Shown in pieces: positions 30,513-38,888 of a stretch of DNA of 64,000 bases. A program made the position numbers and the translations under genes. Below the pieces are notes generated by a model. It was given only the letters and a program-made list of their open reading frames with translations, ran no database searches and was not told where the DNA came from. Source of the stretch: Bdellovibrionales bacterium (GTDB taxonomy: Bacteria > Bdellovibrionota > Bdellovibrionia > Bdellovibrionales > Bdellovibrionaceae); NCBI GenBank assembly GCA_016713585.1, contig JADJOV010000013.1, forward strand, positions 1 through 64,000, written 5' to 3'. The first letter of the stretch is position 1, and the number at the start of each line of letters is the position of its first letter.

Positions 30513-30540
30513 AGGTGCAATATATTGCACCTTCATTCTA
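30505..30540. repeat. 36-bp perfect palindrome at the end of the WbpM-like gene
   Basis: The half-site tagaatgaaggtgcaata is followed immediately by its exact reverse complement. It overlaps the inferred stop of the upstream gene and lies 13 bp from the 3' end of the convergent gene at 30553. It could be a bidirectional terminator, but no T tract follows on either strand and there is no loop. Confidence 0.9.
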
Positions 30541-30552
30541 GATAGTAAGCTC

Positions 30553-31464
30553 TTAAAGACTCATCTGGAAGTAGAGTTCAGCTCGCGCTTGTTCTAGTTT
30601 TGCGTCTCTTGGTCCATCATAAACAAAGTTTTGGGAAAACACGGGAAGTGCTATCCGCGGGCCAATGAACGTTGCCGGATTAATGATAAAGTCAATTTGT
30701 GGAATAATTTCTAAACTATATCCTGTGGGGGCATTGGCATGTTGCTCTGCTTGGGCCCATTGTCCCAGGCCCCAGCGACTCCAAGAATTAATGGATTGAA
30801 CATAAACTGTTCGGTCTTCCAGGTAGAAGCGTGTATCAAGATCTACATATGAATCTGCAGCGAAGAGACGCGGGATAAATTGATTGGTGAGTTCTGCGCC
30901 GTTGGCCATTTTTATCGATTGTGTCGAGTAGTAAGCATATTGGCGAATATTCTGTTTTTTAGATCTGTCTGTGTAGGGAAGGTAGGCACGTAAAAGACCT
31001 TTAATAGTAAGAGAATCACTTTTAAAAAGATCAGGATGGATTAAGGAAAAACTTGGATCACTAGCTACCCAACCGTTGCGGCTGGACTCATTAAATTCAC
31101 GGCGGTATTGAGTTATTTGTACAAAGCCACCCCAGTTATTACTCATTCTGTACCCAGCGAAAACTTCTTGTTTTCCGTTATATCTAAGTCCTTTAGACGG
31201 TGATTTCGAGTCATCATTAAGATCGCCAAAACGACCAGTGACGTTTGTCGACTTAAAGCCCAACACAATTTGAGATCGAGTTGTGGGCGTTGGGGCCTTC
31301 TCTAGGGTACTTGTGGATGTTCCTGACGCTGAGATAGATCCGGTCGTCTCTGGGGCCATGGTTCCGCTAGTTGTTGTGGATATGTTGGAAGTGCTGACTG
31401 CACCTGATTTAAGCGCTGAAAAAAAGGCGAAAAATCCAACAACAAGAGCAATTGCGGTTTTCAT
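30553..31464 (-). CDS. Secreted protein, probable outer-membrane beta-barrel
   Basis: A signal peptide (ALVVGFFAFFSALKSGA, cleavage near residue 22) is followed by a Ser/Thr-rich linker (about 23-62). The rest shows alternating strands ending in an aromatic residue typical of outer-membrane barrels (SQIVLGFKSTNVTGRFG, FAGYRMSNNWGGFVQITQYR, ARAELYFQMSL at the very end). It is 303 residues long and begins after a TAGGAGACC ribosome site. Specific family not recognised; conduction or surface roles are possible. It is convergent with the WbpM-like gene and divergent from dinB. Confidence 0.6.
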   Translation of the reverse strand: MKTAIALVVGFFAFFSALKSGAVSTSNISTTTSGTMAPETTGSISASGTSTSTLEKAPTPTTRSQIVLGFKSTNVTGRFGDLNDDSKSPSKGLRYNGKQEVFAGYRMSNNWGGFVQITQYRREFNESSRNGWVASDPSFSLIHPDLFKSDSLTIKGLLRAYLPYTDRSKKQNIRQYAYYSTQSIKMANGAELTNQFIPRLFAADSYVDLDTRFYLEDRTVYVQSINSWSRWGLGQWAQAEQHANAPTGYSLEIIPQIDFIINPATFIGPRIALPVFSQNFVYDGPRDAKLEQARAELYFQMSL

Positions 31465-31564
31465 AAGGTCTCCTAGAAAGGAAGTTTTGTGAAAGCTAAC
31501 CGAGTGAACAAACCCGGCCCTTTTTTGCTGTTTTTGTGAAAAAAAGCAATGACAAAAAAAAGCA

Positions 31565-31592
31565 TTGACCTTTTGTAACAGTTACATAAAAT
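31565..31592 (+). promoter_or_regulatory. dinB promoter with a 13-bp palindromic operator in the spacer
   Basis: A TTGACC -35 box (31565-31570) and a TAAAAT -10 box (31587-31592) are separated by 16 bp. The spacer carries the perfect palindrome TGTAACAGTTACA (31574-31586). Transcription would begin at about 31599, which is the A of the dinB ATG, so the mRNA may have no leader; no ribosome site is visible upstream. The palindrome placement suits a repressor such as LexA, though I cannot assign it. Confidence 0.6.
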
Positions 31593-31598
31593 TTACAC

Positions 31599-32696
31599 AT
31601 GCCAATTCGGAAAATTATTCACGTCGATATGGATTGCTTTTATGCCGCGGTCGAAACGAAACATCGGCCGGAGTTGCGGGGAAAGCCGGTCGGAATTGGC
31701 GGACCGGCGCAGTCGCGGAGTGTTTTGTGTACAGCGAACTATGAGGCTCGTAAGTTTAAGGTTAAGGCGGCAATGCCGACCTCGATGGCGTTGCGACTAT
31801 GTCCTGGTTTAATTTTGATTCCTCCTCACTTTGAGCTTTACAAAGAAGAAAGCCGTGCCGTTCATGAAATTTTTTCTCGGTTTACATCAAAGATTGAACC
31901 ATTGTCATTGGATGAGGCCTATCTGGATGTCACAGATTGTACTGCTATGTCAGGAAGCGCCACTTTGATCGCGAAGGAAATTCGCCGACTTATTCAGCAA
32001 GAACGTCATCTGACCGCATCTGCAGGAATTTCGATTAATAAATTTGTCGCAAAGGTTGCGAGCGACTGGAATAAGCCAAACGGACAGTTTGTAGTCAAAC
32101 CTGAGGAGGTTGGTGGCTTTGTGAAGGAGCTGGTCGTTGAAAAAATATTTGGGGTGGGTCCTGTGACTGCGAAGAAAATGCACAGCCTTGGGCTTATGAC
32201 TTGTGCAGATATTCAGTCGCAATCGCTTTTGCAAATGACTAGGTGGTTTGGTGCTCGAGGTATTGAGCTGAAGAACTTGGCTCAGGGAATCGATACTCGG
32301 CCCGTTGAATCCGGTTCGGAACGAAAGTCTCTCACTGTCGAAGAAACCTTTCCCGTCGACTTGCCAGGTTTAGAACAGGGTCTGCAGGCGATTCCAGCCC
32401 TCTATCAGAGCTGGGCTGAACGAATGAGAACGAATGCTGGTCTTGGCGAGATTCGAGGGTTTGTGGTGAAAGTAAAGTATTTTGATTTCAAGACAATGAC
32501 ACATGAAATGGCGTCGCCTTCTTGGCCAAGTATTCAAGATTTCAAGAAGCTGCTTTCTGAAGTCTGGACCCGACGAAGTGACCCAATTCGTCTTATTGGG
32601 CTTGGTGTTCGTCTTGGCAAACCATTGAATTCCGAAAATTTAGACTTAGATTTGGATTTAAATATGAATCTGAATCTGTTTGCTCGAACCTCATGA
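31599..32696 (+). CDS. dinB: DNA polymerase IV (Y-family)
   Basis: Error-prone translesion polymerase. All catalytic elements are intact: HVDMDCFYAAVE (first carboxylate), CTANYEARKFKVKAAMPT, LSLDEAYLDVT (the DE pair), SAGISINKFVAKVASDWNKP, then the helix-hairpin-helix IFGVGPVTAKKMHSLG and the little-finger domain. The length is 365 residues. The C-terminus ends in a short acidic/hydrophobic repeat, LDLDLDLNMNLNLF, instead of a clear QLxLF-type clamp peptide; LNLF may serve that role. It begins exactly at the predicted transcription start (leaderless) under a promoter with an operator-like palindrome. Confidence 0.95.
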   Translation: MPIRKIIHVDMDCFYAAVETKHRPELRGKPVGIGGPAQSRSVLCTANYEARKFKVKAAMPTSMALRLCPGLILIPPHFELYKEESRAVHEIFSRFTSKIEPLSLDEAYLDVTDCTAMSGSATLIAKEIRRLIQQERHLTASAGISINKFVAKVASDWNKPNGQFVVKPEEVGGFVKELVVEKIFGVGPVTAKKMHSLGLMTCADIQSQSLLQMTRWFGARGIELKNLAQGIDTRPVESGSERKSLTVEETFPVDLPGLEQGLQAIPALYQSWAERMRTNAGLGEIRGFVVKVKYFDFKTMTHEMASPSWPSIQDFKKLLSEVWTRRSDPIRLIGLGVRLGKPLNSENLDLDLDLNMNLNLFARTS

Positions 32697-32744
32697 GAGT
32701 TAGAGCCAATCGTTTAACGCGAGAAATAATCGCTTCAATAAAAG

Positions 32745-32766
32745 CACTTCCTTCTCTCAGGAAGTG
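32745..32766 (+). terminator. Perfect 8-bp hairpin between dinB and the cold-shock gene
   Basis: CACTTCCT, a six-base loop and AGGAAGTG form a perfect stem about 48 bp after the dinB stop. No T run follows directly, so it is either a weak terminator for dinB or a structure in the leader of the cold-shock gene, whose start is 41 bp further on. Confidence 0.5.
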
Positions 32767-32807
32767 TGGTAGGGTTCAGTTTCATATTTTCAAAATAGGA
32801 GTTTTTT

Positions 32808-33002
32808 GTGCAAACTGGGACAGTTAAGTTTTTTAATGCAGAGAAGGGTTTTGGCTTTATCACGCCCGATAATGGAGCTGATTTGTTTTTTCATATGTCT
32901 GAAATTCAAGGCGAGACGCCTAAAGATGGCGCTAAAGTTGAATTTGAAGTTGGACAAGGCAAAAAAGGCCCTTGCGCAAAACAAGTGACAGTTAAGAAGT
33001 AA
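32808..33002 (+). CDS. Cold-shock domain protein (CspA family)
   Basis: A 64-residue OB-fold RNA/DNA-binding protein starting at GTG 32808. Both RNA-binding motifs are present: RNP1 as KGFGFI and RNP2 as LFFHMS, with the preceding TVKFFNAEKG. The length is typical for CspA-type proteins that melt mRNA secondary structure at low temperature. It is a single-gene unit bounded by hairpins on both sides and directly precedes an RNA helicase gene on the same strand. Confidence 0.93.
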   Translation: MQTGTVKFFNAEKGFGFITPDNGADLFFHMSEIQGETPKDGAKVEFEVGQGKKGPCAKQVTVKK

Positions 33003-33007
33003 ACTTT

Positions 33008-33032
33008 GGGATAGGAATCCATTCTATCCTAT
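33008..33032 (+). terminator. Short stem-loop after the cold-shock gene
   Basis: GGATAG and CTATCC, with pairing extended by GAA/TTC around a small loop and one bulge, form a hairpin right after the cold-shock stop. The downstream sequence is AT-rich (ctaatttt). It looks like a simple terminator. Confidence 0.5.
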
Positions 33033-33040
33033 CTAATTTT

Positions 33041-33085
33041 CAGACACTCTATGTATTTTACCCTATGTATTTTATAGAGTGTCTG
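33041..33085. terminator. 12-bp perfect inverted repeat with internal direct repeat
   Basis: CAGACACTCTAT (33041-33052) pairs exactly with ATAGAGTGTCTG (33074-33085). The loop contains part of a direct repeat, ctatgtatttta, which occurs twice with ccc between. It lies between the cold-shock gene and dbpA, and may be a second terminator or a protein-binding site. Confidence 0.6.
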
Positions 33086-33152
33086 GGCCTTGAATATGCT
33101 TTTCCTTTCTTGGGCATTGACAGAAATCCCACGCCAAGGGAGAAGTCACCAA

Positions 33153-34558
33153 ATGACAGAGACACCTACTTATTTTAAAAGTTTTCCGCTCAAGCCTGAA
33201 ATCCTCTCAACCATTGAGAGTCTGGGTTTTTCGGTTCCGACGCCAATTCAAAATAAATCTCTTTTGCCGCTCCTAAAGGGGCTGGACGTGATTGGGCAAT
33301 CACAAACAGGAAGCGGAAAAACGTTGGCTTTGCGCTTCCAATTCTTCAGCAGATTGACCTTGATAACCGTGAAATTCAGGCCCTGATATTGGGACCCACT
33401 CGGGAGCTTTGCGCGCAGGTGACTCGAGAAATCAGAAGTTTAGGCAGGGGATTGAGAGGTTTGCAGGTTTTATCGCTTGTAGGTGGAGAACCTTTAAGGC
33501 ACCAAAAAGAGGCGCTGAGTCGAGGGGCTCATATTGCGGTGGGAACGCCAGGGAGAGTGTTAGATCTTCTAGAGCGGGCACAGGTCAATTTTAAAAATTT
33601 GAAAATTTTAATTCTCGATGAGGCAGATCGCCTTCTCGATATGGGTTTTTCTGAGCAGGTTGCGGGAATTCTTGATGCCTTACCTCAATCTCGGCAAACC
33701 GCACTTTTTTCTGCTACATTTCCAGAAACAATTCAGGGACTAAGTCGCAAGTATCAAAAAAATCCCCAAAGAATTATAATTGAATCTAGCGCAAGCACGA
33801 TCCCCGAAATCGAGCAGATCCTTTATGAAAGCCCAACCGAAGAAGAGAAGTTAAATATTTTGTTTAGAATATTACAGCAGCATTCTGTGGATTCCACACT
33901 CATTTTTTGTAATCAAAAACAAAAAGCAGCTGAAATTGGAGCGGCACTGGCTAAGAATCAAGTGAAATGTGCGACGCTTCATGGGGATCTTGAGCAAAGG
34001 GATCGGGATCGGGAGCTTGCCCTTTTTCGCAACGGAAGCTGTCGGATTTTGGTTGCCACTGATGTAGCGGCGCGGGGACTTGATATTGAAAATTTAGATC
34101 TGGTGGTCAATTTTGACTTACCGTCTTCGCCAGAAGTTTATATTCATAGGATTGGACGCACAGGAAGGGCTGGGCGTCAGGGGATTTCTGTGTCAATTGG
34201 CCTGCCTCGTGAGGCGATTAAAATCTTCTCAATCGAGGAAGCAAGTGGCGTTAAACTCATTCGCCAAAAGTTAGGTTTCAAAAACCAATATGGTTTAAGC
34301 GCTGACCAGCATCAGACGATTTGGAAAACACTTAAAATATCGGGCGGCCGCAAAGACAAACTTCGGGCTGGGGATATTTTGGGAGCGTTAACCGGCGCCC
34401 CAAATGCGCTTGAAGCGGCAAATGTCGGTCAAATTGAAATTCATGATCAAATTTCCTACGTGGCGGTTGTTGTAGAGAAAAGTCAAAGGGCACTTAAAAA
34501 GCTTCTCGATGGACGAATCAAGGGGCGGAAATTTCGAGTCAGTCTGGTCGAGGTCTGA
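33153..34558 (+). CDS. dbpA: DEAD-box RNA helicase DbpA, one frameshift
   Basis: ATP-dependent RNA helicase that acts in 50S assembly on 23S rRNA helix 92. Seen in order: Q motif (FSVPTPIQNKS), Walker A (SQTGSGKT), PTRELCAQV, TPGRVLDL, DEAD as ILDEADRLLDMG, SATFP, then RecA domain 2 with ARGLDI and HRIGRTGRAG. The C-terminal domain, from about residue 385 (KDKLRAGDILGALTG to KGRKFRVSLVEV), is the DbpA RNA-binding module. The frame is broken near 33340: one missing T in GGCTTTGCG restores TLAFALPILQQIDLDN. ATG 33153 has AGGGAGAAG upstream; the earlier TTG at 33090 is less likely. Confidence 0.88.
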
Positions 34559-34617
34559 GTCAGTGTGAGTCAGGGTGAGACAAGTTTGTGGGCAAAATGA
34601 CTAGTCCAAAGGCGGCG

Positions 34618-34644
34618 AGGCCGAGTCCAAGGCCGGGTTTTTTT
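34618..34644 (+). terminator. Probable intrinsic terminator after dbpA
   Basis: AGGCC, an eight-base loop and GGCC(G) form a short GC stem, and a run of seven T follows at 34638-34644. The stem is short, so efficiency is uncertain. Confidence 0.45.
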
Positions 34645-34732
34645 AAGTCAATTTATTTCCTTTTTATGCAATAGACTGTAGTTCGAGTATCCTATGAGGG
34701 TGCGAGCTAAAGTCTAAAGGATATGATTTGAA

Positions 34733-36370
34733 ATGAATCCGAGCCCCCTCAATCTAAATATAAAGTTATTTATGAGAGTGTTCTCCTCTTTTGTGTTGCC
34801 TTCGCTCTTTTGTTTTCAAGCATTAGGTCAGAGTCAGGCAGACATAACAATACAATCAGTTCGTGAACGTCTCAGGAAGCTTAAGGCCCAACAAGATGAA
34901 AATCAAAGTGGGCGAACGACGGTGGATGCCATCACTTCAGCGGAGGAGACGGGCGTGACACAATCTTCGGCCGAGGAATCTGAGGTAGAGAAACCATCTC
35001 CAGCAGTTTCTTCTGACAGGCCTTCTGACGCTCTTTCCGATACTCTTCCTGACACTCCGCCGATTATTTCAGCCCCGCGGGTGAAGCCAGGCAGGTCTGC
35101 GGGGACTGAGGTATCAGCTGAGCCTCTCTCTGGCCCCACCATAGAGTCACCAAATCAAAATTTGAAACTAGAGACTGTCGAGTCGCGAGATTCTGAGCAT
35201 TTTTTTGGAGATTGGCACGGACGAAGGCGAAAGCTTGAAGCTCGCGGTCTAGATCTAAATGTTGTTTATAAAGGAGAAGGAAATCGAAATCTATCGGGAG
35301 GACTTCGGCAGAGGACTGTTTACCTGGGAAGCCTTGATGTAAAGTTAAGTCTTGATGGAGAGAAAGCCTGGAAGCGAAAAGGCCTGAGTGTTTATGTCAA
35401 TGGTATGGCAGATCATGGGGCAGACAATGACAACAGTCCTTCAAAAAACGTCGGAGATATCCAAGGAACTAGTAATATTGAGAGAACAGTGAACTCGGTA
35501 AAACTCTATGAGGCCTCGGTGCAGCAGAATTTCAAGGAGGATAGAATATCTTTTTTGTTTGGACTTCATGCTCTTGGCAGCGAGTTCTATATGACTGATG
35601 CCTCGACCCAGTTCTTGAATAAATCCTTTGGCGTGGGGCGAGAGCTTTCACAAACAGGCGTTAACGGGCCGTCTCTCGCTCCGACGACCGCTCTGGCTTT
35701 ACGTGCTAAGCTTGCATTGAGTGGGCGCTTTGATTTTCTTATTGCAGCATTTGGGGCTCAGTCGGGTGATCCGGCGCACCCCTCTGCATCAGTGATTCGT
35801 GGACAACCCTCTGACGGCCTTCTTTGGATTGGTGAACTGATGGCCAAAGACTCTATTGAAATTCAGGGAATCCGAGCTGGCAAAATTTCTCTAGGAGTCT
35901 GGCAGTATTCACGAACCTTTGACCACTTGAGTGACACAACTATTGACAGCACCGGGGCAACTGTACCGACCCGCGCAGGTAACTCTGGATTTTATGGACT
36001 TTGGAATCAATCTTTAAACAAACAGCGATCATTTTTTCTTCGAGCAGGTTGGGCGTCCGCTGCAGTTAATCAGACCCAATCTACGTTAGCCTTTGGTATG
36101 GTTAAACGTGGACCTCACAAAGGTAGACCAAAGGATTCGGTAGGCTTCGGGCTCACTCGAGCAAGTTTGGGAGCTCCGGCCCAAGATGTTCGAGCGCGAA
36201 CTGGACTTGGAACGTCGGCAGCCGAGGTAACAACTGAGCTTTACTATCGATTTGAAGTGAAACCTGGCTTGGCCATTCAGCCTGACCTACAGTGGGTGGA
36301 TCATCCGAGTCAGAATCCGCCAACTGATAACGCAATGGTTGCGTCCATTCGGGCTGAGATAAACTTTTAA
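34733..36370 (+). CDS. OprB-family carbohydrate porin
   Basis: Outer-membrane channel, by family for sugar uptake. A signal peptide (MRVFSSFVLPSLFCFQALGQ, inside or at the start depending on whether ATG 34733 or 34772 is used) is followed by a short coiled segment (VRERLRKLKAQQDE) and a Ser/Pro/Glu-rich linker to about residue 140. The OprB domain begins near FGDWHGRRRKLEARGLDLNV and shows the family features YKGEGNRNLSGG, LFGLHALGSEFYMTDAS and a C-terminal strand ending AEINF, which suits BAM-dependent insertion. It is 545 residues in total. The chemoreceptor gene begins 12 bp later, so the pair is probably one operon. Confidence 0.8.
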   Translation: MNPSPLNLNIKLFMRVFSSFVLPSLFCFQALGQSQADITIQSVRERLRKLKAQQDENQSGRTTVDAITSAEETGVTQSSAEESEVEKPSPAVSSDRPSDALSDTLPDTPPIISAPRVKPGRSAGTEVSAEPLSGPTIESPNQNLKLETVESRDSEHFFGDWHGRRRKLEARGLDLNVVYKGEGNRNLSGGLRQRTVYLGSLDVKLSLDGEKAWKRKGLSVYVNGMADHGADNDNSPSKNVGDIQGTSNIERTVNSVKLYEASVQQNFKEDRISFLFGLHALGSEFYMTDASTQFLNKSFGVGRELSQTGVNGPSLAPTTALALRAKLALSGRFDFLIAAFGAQSGDPAHPSASVIRGQPSDGLLWIGELMAKDSIEIQGIRAGKISLGVWQYSRTFDHLSDTTIDSTGATVPTRAGNSGFYGLWNQSLNKQRSFFLRAGWASAAVNQTQSTLAFGMVKRGPHKGRPKDSVGFGLTRASLGAPAQDVRARTGLGTSAAEVTTELYYRFEVKPGLAIQPDLQWVDHPSQNPPTDNAMVASIRAEINF

Positions 36371-36382
36371 GGGAGTCGTATT

Positions 36383-38014
36383 TTGTCAATGTCGATTAGG
36401 CGAAAATTCTTTCTAGCTCTGATTCCAATCTCTATCTTGGGAGTCTCTGCCACAGGTCTTGTTTGGCGATCGTTGACTGTGAACGAAGAAAAATTGCTGA
36501 TCACCCAAAAAATTCATAATCTTGCGTTACGCTCTCGAGTGGCGTTGGTTGAGGAGACCAGTTCTTGGCGAGGGACCTTGCTGAATCCAAAGCGAGAAAA
36601 TGAAGCGGTGGAGCGAGTGCGGGCTCGAGAAGAGAAGAAGAGAACTCTTGATGAGTTAAAAAGTCTACCGCTCAGTGAAGACATTAGGAAGTTGACCAAT
36701 GAGTTGATTGATTTTAACGAAAAAAACTTAGTGCTTGCTGAAGAGAAACTCTTAAGTCTAGCTCGGACCGGAAGTTCCGCCGAGGCTTTGGATTTCTTCA
36801 ATCGCAAATTCTTTCCAATGAGATCTCTGTATGATGAACTTTCAGTGGCCTTGATGGATACTTCCGTCGCAGAGACAAATCACTTGATTGAAGAGAGAAA
36901 GCAGGAAATATTTTGGGTGTTGACTCTTGTTGGACTCGGCTTTTTGGCATTAGTTTTGATTTTTTTAATTCTAAGTCTCAACATCTGGAAGGATCTGCGA
37001 AGGGGACTGCGAAATGTAAGAAACGAATTTAGTGATATTTGGCAGATGAGTCGGTCGGCTGTTGGCGTTGGGCAAGATTTTTCACGCAGCCTCACGACCC
37101 AAACAACGTCTCTATCTGCGACAACATCATCCATAGATCAGTTGAGGCTTTTGGTGGCAAAGAACTCGAAAAATTCTAAAATTGCAGCAAGCTCGACCCT
37201 TGTGTCTATGGAAATGGCCAAACGCGGCCAGAGTGAAGTCGAAAAGGTGATTTCAGCGATGAGTGAAATCAATACAAGCAACTCCAGAATTATCGAAAAA
37301 ATAGACGAAGGAAATACCAAATTCGAAGAAATTGTAAAGGTGATTCATGCCATTGGTGCCAAAACACAAATGATCAATGAAATTGTTTTTCAGACAAAAT
37401 TACTTTCATTTAATGCGGCGATTGAGGCAGCTCGGGCCGGGGAGCATGGTAAGGGCTTTTCAGTTGTCGCCGAGGAGATCGGTAATTTGGCGGCCATGAG
37501 CGGCAGTGCCTCCAAGGAGATTTCCGCGATGCTAGATGGAAGTATTAAAACCGTTGAGACTATTGTGGCTGAGACACGTCGTCAGGTATCGATCATTGTG
37601 GGGGCGGGCAAAGAGAAAGTGGAATCAGGGGCTGTTGTTGCTAGAGCCTGCGGGGAAGCTATTCATGGAATTGTGGGGAGTATTTCAGAGATTTCGACCG
37701 TGACAAAAGATATGTCCATAGATAGCGATAGACAGGCGGCAGGAATTCGTGAAATTGTTCAAGCTTTGGGCCACCTAGATCAAATGACCCAACAGAGCGT
37801 TGTTGAGTCAATTGAAGCCGCAAGTACAGCACAAAATTTAGTAGCTCAGGCCGAGGAGCTGAATCATTTTGTTAAAATGATGGCCCTGACTATTGAGGGG
37901 CCAAATCGTCCAGCCGTTCAAAGACCACATCCTATGCTTCGCAAAAATATTCCGATGGCTTCAATTAAAAAAGCCAAAAATGGAGTGGCTAGAATAAAAC
38001 GCGTAGGCCTGTGA
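36383..38014 (+). CDS. Methyl-accepting chemotaxis protein
   Basis: An inner-membrane receptor with a first helix (KFFLALIPISILGVSATGLVW), a periplasmic helical sensor of about 150 residues (four-helix-bundle type), a second helix (IFWVLTLVGLGFLALVLIFLILSL), and a cytoplasmic coiled coil. The signalling hairpin tip is near residue 340 (MINEIVFQTKLLSFNAAIEAARAGEHGKGFSVVAEE, seen in pieces), the contact site for CheA/CheW. I see no clear HAMP domain after helix two. Start is TTG 36383 or ATG 36389. It directly follows the sugar porin and overlaps the 3' end of a convergent gene by 26 bp. Confidence 0.9.
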   Translation: MSMSIRRKFFLALIPISILGVSATGLVWRSLTVNEEKLLITQKIHNLALRSRVALVEETSSWRGTLLNPKRENEAVERVRAREEKKRTLDELKSLPLSEDIRKLTNELIDFNEKNLVLAEEKLLSLARTGSSAEALDFFNRKFFPMRSLYDELSVALMDTSVAETNHLIEERKQEIFWVLTLVGLGFLALVLIFLILSLNIWKDLRRGLRNVRNEFSDIWQMSRSAVGVGQDFSRSLTTQTTSLSATTSSIDQLRLLVAKNSKNSKIAASSTLVSMEMAKRGQSEVEKVISAMSEINTSNSRIIEKIDEGNTKFEEIVKVIHAIGAKTQMINEIVFQTKLLSFNAAIEAARAGEHGKGFSVVAEEIGNLAAMSGSASKEISAMLDGSIKTVETIVAETRRQVSIIVGAGKEKVESGAVVARACGEAIHGIVGSISEISTVTKDMSIDSDRQAAGIREIVQALGHLDQMTQQSVVESIEAASTAQNLVAQAEELNHFVKMMALTIEGPNRPAVQRPHPMLRKNIPMASIKKAKNGVARIKRVGL

Positions 38015-38888
38015 TCAGTCCTAGCTGAAGTGAGTCGACTTTAGATCGCTCCGTTGAATCTGTTCTTGCTACGTCAAGGGCGCCCCAGTTTTCTGCAAGT
38101 AGACCAAAGTTGAAAAAATATTTGGACCAAACTCGTCGTTCGAAAAGTGCGCGGCCTTGAATGACCCCTTTGAAATCGAGATCAGTCGTTTTTGAGGGCA
38201 GCAAGTAGTCCAAACTGATGGTGGCCCAGCCATCGCGACCTGTGCCCCAAAGTCCAGAAGGACCCCGGTAGAAGAGGCCCACTCCAAGGGTTGAGACCTG
38301 TGAACTGGCGAGTTTAAGTGCGCTAGATTTTAATTTCATGCCCCAGCTGGGATCCTTATAATTAAGGCCGGCGGAAAAGCGTATTGTGAGTTCTACTTGG
38401 GTCAGGGTTAAGGAGGGGCTGCTAGCCTTATTTGACAAACTTGAGTCTTGGCTGAAGCCGATTCCCCAGCGTTCACGAAAAAAGGAAGAGGAGATACCAA
38501 GAAATCTTTCAAACCAATATTGAGACTCAAATCGGTAAAGAACTAGATTCCAGGGAGAAAGCACGGAACCAAGCAAGGCAAGCTCGATGGAGTGGCCTCG
38601 GTAAATATCATACCCTCCAATCCAAGATCCCTCGCCTGCAGTGACTTGGGCAAAATGATGATTCACTTCCCCGGCAGTCATTGGTCCAAGCCTCCAACGA
38701 AATTTATTTTGACTGAGAAGACTCAGTGATGGTGGATCTTTGGGCAAATTTTTAATCTGAGTTCCTGGAGGCGTAGTCCCCAGAACAACAACCTCGGAAT
38801 TATAGGTTTTTGACGGCGTTCCAGGGTTCAAAAAAGCTCGTGCTTCTGCTTTTGGAGGAGCTCCTTGCACGAAGAACTCTTGTCTCAA
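37989..38888 (-). CDS. Hypothetical protein, possible beta-barrel, paired with the next gene
   Basis: The 299-residue product lacks an obvious signal peptide at the predicted start. Its latter two thirds show alternating strand-like segments (IELALLGSVLSPWNLVLYRFESQYWF, QVELTIRFSAGLNY, GWATISLDYLLP) and it ends in LGLITGLRVLF, a C-terminal aromatic residue expected for an outer-membrane barrel. Its start overlaps the preceding gene's stop by four bases (ATGA), so the two proteins are translated together and an N-terminal extension through a frameshift is possible. Family not recognised. Confidence 0.5.
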   Translation of the reverse strand: MRQEFFVQGAPPKAEARAFLNPGTPSKTYNSEVVVLGTTPPGTQIKNLPKDPPSLSLLSQNKFRWRLGPMTAGEVNHHFAQVTAGEGSWIGGYDIYRGHSIELALLGSVLSPWNLVLYRFESQYWFERFLGISSSFFRERWGIGFSQDSSLSNKASSPSLTLTQVELTIRFSAGLNYKDPSWGMKLKSSALKLASSQVSTLGVGLFYRGPSGLWGTGRDGWATISLDYLLPSKTTDLDFKGVIQGRALFERRVWSKYFFNFGLLAENWGALDVARTDSTERSKVDSLQLGLITGLRVLF

